Assembly: GCA_017550775.1 (NCBI GenBank)
Contig: JAFZOA010000162.1
Span: 1-6,059, forward strand
Direction: 5' to 3'
Source: Ruminiclostridium sp.
Lineage (GTDB): Bacteria > Bacillota_A > Clostridia > Oscillospirales > Ruminococcaceae
Length of the DNA: 6,059 bases
Below the pieces are notes generated by a model. The model saw only the letters and a list, made by a program, of their open reading frames with translations. It did not search any database and had not been told where the DNA came from. A program made the translations under genes and the position numbers. Shown here piece after piece: positions 1 to 4,976 of the stretch (within the stretch, counting starts at the first letter, position 1; the number at the start of each line of letters is the position of its first letter).

Positions 1-147
1 CGTATGTTCGAGGAGGCGAGCGAGAACGCAAGAGCGTGCTTCGACGCGTTCGAGAAGCATTTCTATCCGCTCGTCGCTGCGAACGCGGACTGCGGCGAAA
101 ACTGGGAATGGCTCGTCGGTACGTGGCCGTCGCAGAAAATGTCATAA
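1..147 (+). CDS. cotJB: CotJB-like spore coat protein, 3' end only
   Basis: The window opens inside this gene; 48 codons and the TAA stop (145-147) are visible and the start lies upstream. CotJB is a small (about 80-90 residue) inner spore-coat protein encoded between cotJA and cotJC. The visible tail carries the family's usual ending: a helical, charged stretch (EKHFYPL), then a tryptophan-rich motif NWEWLVGTWP, matching the W-x-W...WP signature near the CotJB C-terminus. The stop codon runs directly into the AAGGAGG ribosome binding site of the next gene, so the two are co-transcribed and probably translationally coupled. A complete operon would have cotJA upstream of the window. The identification rests on the tryptophan motif plus the cotJC neighbour; the fragment alone would be weaker evidence. 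Confidence 0.8.
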   Translation, partial: RMFEEASENARACFDAFEKHFYPLVAANADCGENWEWLVGTWPSQKMS

Positions 148-152
148 GGAGG
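146..152 (+). promoter_or_regulatory. Ribosome binding site of cotJC
   Basis: AAGGAGG, full complementarity to the 16S 3' end, 7 bases before ATG 160. It overlaps the last bases of the cotJB stop codon, which fits translational coupling. Confidence 0.85.
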
Positions 153-159
153 AGAAACA

Positions 160-606
160 ATGTTCATATTCACAAAAATGACGCAGATACCCGTCAGAAT
201 AAACAACAGGAACCCGCGCCTCGCAAGCTATATTCTGAGTCAGTACGGCGGTCCCGACGGTGAGCTCGGCGCCTCTCTCCGCTATCTCTCCCAACGCTTC
301 GCCCAGACCGAAAAGTGCGGTATCGCCCTGCTCACGGACATCGGTACCGAGGAGCTCGGACATCTCGAAATGATCGGAAGCATCGTCACTCAGCTCACCA
401 AGGGCGAGGGCGCGAAAAGCTTCGACAAGTACGGTGTCGGCGATTACTACATCGACCACGCGAACGCTGTCTACCCCGCAAGCGCGTCGGGTGTACCGTT
501 CACGGCGGCATATCTGCAGAGCAAGGGCGATCCGATCGCGGATATTATGGAGGATATGGCAGCGGATGAAAAGCCTTTCTATGTACCACAATACGCTGCG
601 GCATAA
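160..606 (+). CDS. cotJC: CotJC-like spore coat protein of the manganese catalase family, short form
   Basis: 148 residues. CotJC is a spore-coat protein with the ferritin-like four-helix fold of dimanganese catalases. The N-terminal two thirds match the family well: NPRLASYILSQYGG, then GELGASLRYLSQRF with the first metal-ligand Glu (E35), then TEELGHLEMI with the E65-x-x-H68 ligand pair, and GVPFTAAYLQSKGDPIADIMEDMAADEK with a probable fourth ligand near E137. Family members usually run to about 190 residues and have a last helix carrying a His ligand in an E-x-x-H-S-x-R context. Here the protein instead ends in PFYVPQYAAA and stops. No other frame after 606 resumes the family sequence, and a hairpin follows within 17 bases, so this is not a simple frameshift. 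Start: ATG 160 with AAGGAGG at 146-152, spacing 7. It may be a structural coat protein without catalase activity, or a truncated gene. Confidence 0.88.
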   Translation: MFIFTKMTQIPVRINNRNPRLASYILSQYGGPDGELGASLRYLSQRFAQTEKCGIALLTDIGTEELGHLEMIGSIVTQLTKGEGAKSFDKYGVGDYYIDHANAVYPASASGVPFTAAYLQSKGDPIADIMEDMAADEKPFYVPQYAAA

Positions 607-622
607 AAACACCGGACAAAAG

Positions 623-655
623 AGTCCTTCACTCCGGCACTCGGAATGAAGGACT
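623..655 (+). terminator. Hairpin terminator after cotJC, possibly bidirectional
   Basis: A 9-bp perfect stem, AGTCCTTCA (623-631) with TGAAGGACT (647-655), continues after one C/A mismatch into TCC/GGA, closing a 7-base loop. It starts 16 bases after the cotJC stop. The plus-strand tail (GTTTAGTTTCT) is only moderately T-rich. Read on the minus strand, the same stem is followed by CTCTTTTG, and it lies about 55 bases beyond the kinase stop codon. It therefore probably ends both convergent transcripts. Confidence 0.7.
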
Positions 656-709
656 GTTTAGTTTCTGTATCTCTGCCGCATCTGTAACGGACTCACGGTT
701 TCTCCGACT

Positions 710-3382
710 TTACGGCAGCGCGGCCGAGAGCGTCTCAAGAAGTGCACCGTACTCGTCAAGCAGATCCCGGTGGTGCGCTCTTATAAAGTCGAGATCCGAA
801 CCCTTGGCGGCTAATTCAAGCGCTTTTGCGTGACCGGATATCTCTTCCGCGCCGATGTTCAGCGAAGTGCTTTTAAGCCCGTGAACGAATGTCTCGTAGT
901 TCTTCCAGTTCCCGGTCTCAAATGCTTCCGTGATCTGCGGCCGCCTGTCATTGTCGATATAAGCCTTTATCATCTCGATGTAAAATTCTTCATCGTCCAT
1001 GAAGTAACTCATTCCGAGCGCCGTGTTGAGCATCGGGAAACGTTCCTTTATCCCGGCTCCGGGTCTCTTATCCGCAGCTTCTGCAGCTTCCGGCACAGCG
1101 ACGGGAGCTGTATCTGATGCATCAGCGCCGGCTGTACTTTCTGCCTTGCCGTAAGACTGATCTTTTATCATAGACTTCGGAAGATACTTGTAAAGCATCT
1201 CGATCAGATCGTTACGAAGTATCGGCTTTGACAGGTAATCCGTAAATCCGGCATGAAGATACTTCTCCTTTGCACCTACGATAGCGTTTGCAGTCAGCAC
1301 TATAACGGGGGTATTGACATTCGGGTGCAACCTGTTCTTTTTCATGCGCTCAAATGTAACGATACCGTCCATTTCCGGCATCATATGATCAAGGAATATG
1401 ATATCATAGCGCTTCACGGCGATCTTTTCAAGGCATTCCATTCCGCTTCGCGCGGTATCTACGGAAGCGTGTGTACGCTTCAGCATTCCCCTTACTACCT
1501 GCAGATTCATATCGACATCATCGACCACAAGTATCGCCGCATCGGGAATGTTGATCTGGACAGCCTTCTCCTTTGTCTGATCCGCGACCTCTTTGTACTT
1601 GTCGGAGAAATCGCCTATCGGCTCGGGGTTGAGTACCTTCTGCGAAAGCCTTACCGTAAATACAGAGCCCTTGCCGTACTCGCTCTCGACCGAGATCTCA
1701 CCGCCCATGAGCTGAACGAGCTTCTGCGTCAGCGACAGACCGAGACCCGTACCCTCAATGTTGCGGTTGCTTTCCTCGTCAAGCCTTGTGAAGTTGCTGA
1801 ACAGCTTGTCCCTGTCCTCTTTCCTGATACCTTTGCCGGTATCCTCCACCACTATCTCAAGCTCTGCATCTCCGTCGCTTCTTGAAAGCTCATTCAGCCG
1901 CAGTATCACCTTTCCCGTTTCGGTATACTTCACGGCATTGGACAGGAAGTTGTTGATGATCTGTCTGATACGAACTTCATCGCCGTAAAGCGCGGACGGA
2001 AGTCTCTTGTCCACGTCTATCTCAAATGCAAGCCCCTTCTCGGCCGCGCGGGAAAGCGTCATATTGTAGCAATCGTTAAGCACGGAGAAAAGCTCGTATT
2101 CCACGGGGATAAGCTCCATTTTTCCCGACTCGATCTTTGAGATATCCAGAATGTCGTTAACGATAGAGAGCAGAGTCTGGCTCGCGCTGTTGATATTCAC
2201 CGCGTACTGTCTTACGTCCTCGATGTTGCCGTCGTCAAGCTCGTCGAGCAGCATCGAATTCATGCCCATGATACCGTTGATAGGCGTTCTGATCTCATGG
2301 GACATATTGGCAAGGAACTGGCTCTTTGCCTGACTCGCGACAGCGAATTTATCCGCAAGCTCGATCTCCTCGGTGATATCCGAGAACACCATAAGTATGC
2401 AGTAAGGGTCGCCGTATGTATCCTTGACGGAATTGAGCTTTACCGAATACGCCTTCTCCCCTGCTTTATCCCAGAGACGGGTGGAGTATATATCATTCGC
2501 GCCTTTTTCAAACATCGCATCTATATCCGTTTCGCTGATGCTGAAAATATCCCGAAGCTCCGTTTTTTTGCTGTGGGGCATCCGGTTCTCGGCATAGGCG
2601 TTCATAAGCGCGATATGACGGTTCGTATCGAACACGATGACCCCGGCTTCTATGAAATCAAACAGGCGTTCCGTGATGTTCCCGACGCTCAAATCAAACG
2701 AAACGAGTACGGTAGCGCCGTACCACACAACCATAGTGCAGACTGCACCGCCGATGCCGGATGTCGCAACACCGGGAAGCCCTAATATCGGGAAGATCGT
2801 GTCCGGGATAGCGAAAAAGAGAAGCGAGAAGTTGGCGGCGATCAGGATAGACATGAACTTTCTCGAACGCTTGGTTCGTGTCCTATTCAGCCATATAAGC
2901 GCGAGGATAAAGAGCGTCAGAAACATCAGCGCTTCATACATACTGTGTACGTTGCGGTTGAACTGCATATCGGGATTGGCATACCACTTGGTATATCCGT
3001 CCTCGCGGACGAAAATGTCGAGATCCTTGTCGGAATACATCGCCAGATCCACGGCGGACAGGACAAAGGAGAAAACTCTCATACCCAGTGATACTCGCTT
3101 GTTGACACCGGACATTTCCGTCGCTATGAACATCTCGTTTATAAGGAAGCCGTCTATCGCGACAAGTCCGAATGTCCTTATTATCGCACAGAGGGAGAGA
3201 TCGGTGACAACTCCGAGTACACCGTAACTTATACACCACAGCGCAGAAAAAACACCGTAGAACAGTATGTAATAGCGTATGTTGCCATTCGCTCCCCTGT
3301 TTCTTATATAGAAGCTCACGCCCATTACCGCAGCGATCGTTCCGAGGATAAACAGAGCGCAGTTATTTATTATCCATATCAC
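710..3382 (-). CDS. Hybrid sensor histidine kinase: 7TM-PAS-HisKA-HATPase-REC-HPt
   Basis: 890 residues, an integral-membrane multistep phosphorelay sensor. Seven hydrophobic segments lie at about 5-26, 37-59, 64-86, 98-116, 149-166, 176-200 and 208-230, resembling the 7TM N-terminal sensor of histidine kinases, with a polar loop at 117-148. A PAS-like domain follows (about 236-345), then HisKA with phosphoacceptor H362 in FLANMSHEIRTPINGIMG. The ATPase domain has the N box (N478, N482), DTGKGI (514-519) and GTGLGL (544-549). The receiver domain has D621/D622, phosphoacceptor D665 in FLDHMMPEMDG, T697 and K719. An Ala-rich linker (about 745-778) leads to an HPt domain with H834 in FVHGLKSTS. 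All catalytic residues are present, so it should be active. Start is GTG at 3382 with AGGAG at 3393-3397, spacing 10. No DNA-binding response regulator is adjacent, so the final partner and signal are unknown. It is monocistronic and converges on cotJC. Confidence 0.95.
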   Translation of the reverse strand: MIWIINNCALFILGTIAAVMGVSFYIRNRGANGNIRYYILFYGVFSALWCISYGVLGVVTDLSLCAIIRTFGLVAIDGFLINEMFIATEMSGVNKRVSLGMRVFSFVLSAVDLAMYSDKDLDIFVREDGYTKWYANPDMQFNRNVHSMYEALMFLTLFILALIWLNRTRTKRSRKFMSILIAANFSLLFFAIPDTIFPILGLPGVATSGIGGAVCTMVVWYGATVLVSFDLSVGNITERLFDFIEAGVIVFDTNRHIALMNAYAENRMPHSKKTELRDIFSISETDIDAMFEKGANDIYSTRLWDKAGEKAYSVKLNSVKDTYGDPYCILMVFSDITEEIELADKFAVASQAKSQFLANMSHEIRTPINGIMGMNSMLLDELDDGNIEDVRQYAVNINSASQTLLSIVNDILDISKIESGKMELIPVEYELFSVLNDCYNMTLSRAAEKGLAFEIDVDKRLPSALYGDEVRIRQIINNFLSNAVKYTETGKVILRLNELSRSDGDAELEIVVEDTGKGIRKEDRDKLFSNFTRLDEESNRNIEGTGLGLSLTQKLVQLMGGEISVESEYGKGSVFTVRLSQKVLNPEPIGDFSDKYKEVADQTKEKAVQINIPDAAILVVDDVDMNLQVVRGMLKRTHASVDTARSGMECLEKIAVKRYDIIFLDHMMPEMDGIVTFERMKKNRLHPNVNTPVIVLTANAIVGAKEKYLHAGFTDYLSKPILRNDLIEMLYKYLPKSMIKDQSYGKAESTAGADASDTAPVAVPEAAEAADKRPGAGIKERFPMLNTALGMSYFMDDEEFYIEMIKAYIDNDRRPQITEAFETGNWKNYETFVHGLKSTSLNIGAEEISGHAKALELAAKGSDLDFIRAHHRDLLDEYGALLETLSAALP

Positions 3383-3461
3383 GGCAAGCTCACTCCTGAA
3401 ATGACAAAATCAGTCTTATATCTTCATTAGATAATCATATCAAATATTTGCATATTAAGGT

Positions 3462-3490
3462 ATTATACCATATTTTTCGGTCATAATCAA
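3462..3490 (-). promoter_or_regulatory. Sigma-A-type promoter of the histidine kinase
   Basis: On the minus strand: -35 TTGATT (3485-3490), a 17-base spacer, -10 TATAAT (3462-3467). The surrounding DNA is AT-rich, and the predicted start near 3455 gives a leader of about 70 bases before the GTG start. It suggests the kinase has its own vegetative promoter. Confidence 0.72.
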
Positions 3491-3504
3491 GAACTTCTGT
3501 TCTT
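3489..3504. repeat. Inverted repeat touching the kinase -35 box
   Basis: AAGAAC-TTCT-GTTCTT is a perfect 6-bp inverted repeat with a 4-base loop. Its first bases overlap the -35 hexamer of the kinase promoter, so it could be an operator. On the plus strand it is followed by a T run (TTTTTGC), so it could equally be a weak terminator for antisense transcription. The sequence does not decide between these. Confidence 0.4.
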
Positions 3505-3533
3505 TTTTTGCAGAAAACAGCGGGATATAGTTA

Positions 3534-3693
3534 TTACAAGCCTGTTTTTTCTTCCAGGGCTGCACCCGACCTCACTATCCTTTCCGAAAACGCCTTTGCA
3601 ATGTGATATTTGCCGCCCGTGATGTTTTCTGTCTGATATACAGGCTCTCCCAAGGTTTATCAAATCGCCCGCGATCATTGACATTGCACACAA
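3534..3693 (-). pseudogene. Possible decayed coding remnant, unrecognised
   Basis: Within the gene-poor stretch, a minus-strand frame of 40 codons (3656 down to the tandem stops TAATAA at 3531-3536) reads like real protein: ENITGGKYHIAKAFSERIV, then RSGAALEEKTGL, with codon choice like that of neighbouring genes. It has no convincing start of its own. A second frame just upstream (from about 3693, MSMIAGDLINLG) would join it if one base near 3646-3649 were removed. This fits the C-terminal end of a frameshifted, degenerating gene. I do not recognise the family, and a 40-codon open frame can arise by chance. Confidence 0.25.
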
Positions 3694-3706
3694 CAGATGT
3701 TATAAT
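3678..3706 (+). promoter_or_regulatory. Perfect-consensus sigma-A promoter with no recognised gene downstream
   Basis: TTGACA (3678-3683), exactly 17 bases, then TATAAT (3701-3706), with a TG two bases before the -10. Both hexamers and the spacing match consensus. Predicted start is near 3713. Downstream on this strand there is only a 30-codon reading frame (3717-3809), and beyond that transcription would be antisense to the 3' end of the HAD gene. No plus-strand terminator is evident nearby. Confidence 0.6.
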
Positions 3707-3716
3707 AGTGGTACCG

Positions 3717-3809
3717 ATGAAACACAGACAGAATTATGATATACAGCGTAAGACAAGAAAAAAGAGCAGCATAACAATGCTGCCGCCAGAAATGAAGTTA
3801 CATCATTAG
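3717..3809 (+). other. Candidate 30-residue basic small ORF
   Basis: ATG 3717 lies only a few bases after the predicted start of the consensus promoter at 3678-3706; TAG is at 3807-3809. The product would be strongly basic, with QRKTRKKSS in the middle, and has no hydrophobic segment. There is no Shine-Dalgarno sequence, so translation would have to be leaderless. The frame also reads through the hairpin at 3766-3783, which is better explained as the opposite-strand terminator. It may be noncoding and simply the start of an RNA. Confidence 0.2.
3751..3783 (-). terminator. Rho-independent terminator of the HAD hydrolase gene
   Basis: On the minus strand GCAGCAT (3783-3777), loop TGTT, ATGCTGC (3772-3766) form a perfect 7-bp stem followed by TCTTTTTTCTTGTCT. 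This is a classic intrinsic terminator. It lies about 100 bases beyond the HAD stop codon and upstream of the kinase promoter, so the two minus-strand genes are separate transcription units. Confidence 0.85.
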
Positions 3810-3884
3810 CTTTAGTTTTAACACACGAAGGAAGAAGATGCGCCTCCGAAAATCCGGGTACATCTACTTCTGCCCCTGTATGTT

Positions 3885-4697
3885 TCACCGTGCGCCCCCC
3901 GAAAGCGTTTTATAGAGTTCCCCGATACTTCCGGCTCCGAATATCCTGTCGGTGTTCGTCCCATACTCAGCGGACAGCATATTTTTGCGCCGTTCGCGTT
4001 CTCCTGCCGGTATCCTGTCGGAGTTTATGTGTATTCCCGCCGTTCCGCAGGCAAGCGCTATCCCCATATCGGCGCGGTAGTCGTTGCCGACCATTACAGT
4101 GGTCTCAGGGTCAAGAGAGTGCTTTTTCAGCAGCTTCTCAAAGAATATGGGATCCGGCTTCTGAACGCCGTGATCGGACGACAGGAACATATCGTCAAAG
4201 TACCCCGGAAGACCGAGCTTTTCGATCTCCGGCACTGTAAATATCGCCTGCGCGTTGGAGAGCATATAGACGCGCTTTCCGCTTTCACGCAGAGATCTCA
4301 GCAGCTCCGGAACGAACGGGTACAGCTTCATTTTGTGCCGCGACAGCACACGAAACGAGTTTGCGATATAGCACGAAAGCTCCTCAACACTTCCATAGCC
4401 GTATGCTATCGCGTGAGTATGCTTTGCTTCTGTCAGAAGACGAGCGAACACGTTTTCTATCTTCACTTCGGGTATGCGGCAGCCCGTTTCGGCTATGATC
4501 TTCTTTTCTTCCTCTTTTGTGATGCGCTTATAATCCCTGCGCAGCCCCGCCGCGGTGTAGTCGGCACCGTAAACGGCGTACAGCTCCGCCATTTTCTGCC
4601 AGAACGGAAGCTCCTCTTCGTCTGTGTGCATTTCAATGAGCGTTCCGTAGAGGTCGAATGCGTAGGCTTCAAATTCAGGTATGATCGTGTCGTACAT
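3885..4697 (-). CDS. HAD-superfamily hydrolase (probable phosphatase)
   Basis: 270 residues, predicted cytosolic. The haloacid dehalogenase motifs appear in order. Motif I is FDLYGTL with nucleophile D15. A helical cap of C1 type sits at about 25-125. Motif II is MLSNAQ with S147, motif III is GVQKPDP with K180, and motif IV is VGNDYRAD with D206 and D210. In motif I the second acidic residue (the general acid/base of typical HAD phosphatases) is Tyr17. L-2-haloacid dehalogenases have Tyr here, but many uncharacterised subfamily IA HADs do too, so the reaction cannot be read from sequence. Hydrolysis of a phosphate ester is the default guess. ATG 4697 has GGAG at 4706-4709, spacing 8. It is a single-gene unit with its own promoter and terminator, divergent from fbp. 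Substrate unknown. Confidence 0.9.
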   Translation of the reverse strand: MYDTIIPEFEAYAFDLYGTLIEMHTDEEELPFWQKMAELYAVYGADYTAAGLRRDYKRITKEEEKKIIAETGCRIPEVKIENVFARLLTEAKHTHAIAYGYGSVEELSCYIANSFRVLSRHKMKLYPFVPELLRSLRESGKRVYMLSNAQAIFTVPEIEKLGLPGYFDDMFLSSDHGVQKPDPIFFEKLLKKHSLDPETTVMVGNDYRADMGIALACGTAGIHINSDRIPAGERERRKNMLSAEYGTNTDRIFGAGSIGELYKTLSGGAR

Positions 4698-4756
4698 AGT
4701 TTATTCTCCGTAAATAAGTCGGCATCTTCGCGTTTCAGACTGTTCTTTCACCATTC

Positions 4757-4792
4757 CGGCAGTCATTCCGTCCGGATTATCCGGAGTTGCCG
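4757..4792. promoter_or_regulatory. Stem-loop in the HAD gene leader
   Basis: An inner repeat, TCCGGA-TTA-TCCGGA (4771-4785), lies inside an outer pairing of CGGCA (4757-4761) with TGCCG (4788-4792). It falls within the predicted 5' leader of the HAD transcript, about 60 bases before the start codon. Because TCCGGA is itself palindromic, it could also be a pair of protein binding sites on DNA rather than an RNA hairpin. Confidence 0.4.
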
Positions 4793-4815
4793 TGACCGCT
4801 TCGGTTCCAATCATG

Positions 4816-4845
4816 ATTATACTATATAATGACCGGGAATGTCAA
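4816..4845 (-). promoter_or_regulatory. Sigma-A-type promoter of the HAD hydrolase gene
   Basis: On the minus strand: -35 TTGACA (4840-4845), an 18-base spacer, -10 TATAAT (4816-4821). Both hexamers match consensus. The predicted start near 4809 gives a leader of about 110 bases, long enough for the stem-loop at 4757-4792. Confidence 0.75.
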
Positions 4846-4878
4846 TATACTTATCCTATAAGGCAGGCAATTTTGTTT

Positions 4879-4895
4879 CCGGGCTTTAGTCCCGG
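4879..4895. repeat. Short GC hairpin upstream of fbp
   Basis: CCGGG (4879-4883) pairs with CCCGG (4891-4895) around a 7-base loop. No T tract follows on either strand, so it is not an intrinsic terminator. It lies 82 bases upstream of the fbp start and could be an operator or a leader hairpin. I found no convincing -35/-10 pair for fbp in this intergenic region, so whether it is transcribed is unknown. Confidence 0.35.
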
Positions 4896-4951
4896 TACAG
4901 CGTATATTCCGACAAACATGATATATCCCCTTTATATCGGGAAAAGAAAAC

Positions 4952-4970
4952 AGGAGGACTTACATCAGGA
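4952..4970 (+). promoter_or_regulatory. Tandem Shine-Dalgarno-like sites before fbp
   Basis: AGGAGG (4952-4957) and AGGA (4967-4970) both precede ATG 4977. Only the second has normal spacing (6 bases). The family N-terminus fixes the ATG, so the stronger upstream site may be a standby site or a coincidence. Confidence 0.45.
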
Positions 4971-4976
4971 AATATT

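Noticed and set aside
142..612. 156-codon minus-strand frame opposite cotJC
   Set aside because: It mirrors cotJC, which has a strong ribosome binding site and clear family motifs; the antisense frame shows no recognisable domain.
1253..1885. 210-codon plus-strand frame inside the kinase gene
   Set aside because: It is antisense to the receiver and ATPase region, whose motifs are intact on the minus strand. No domain is seen in the antisense product.
2637..3227. 196-codon plus-strand frame opposite the kinase 7TM/PAS region
   Set aside because: Shadow of the minus-strand membrane domain; no independent coding evidence.
3766..3783. Hairpin as a plus-strand terminator for the orphan promoter
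   Set aside because: On the plus strand an A tract precedes the stem and no T tract follows; it works only for the minus strand.
3700..3888. 62-codon minus-strand frame starting at a GTG that overlaps the HAD stop (GTGA)
   Set aside because: The overlap suggests coupling, but the frame runs through the HAD terminator hairpin and its T tract. Its hydrophobic segment is encoded by that hairpin, and transcripts would mostly end before the stop.
4029..4829. 266-codon plus-strand frame opposite the HAD gene
   Set aside because: The HAD motifs on the minus strand are complete and in order, and the antisense product has no recognisable motif.
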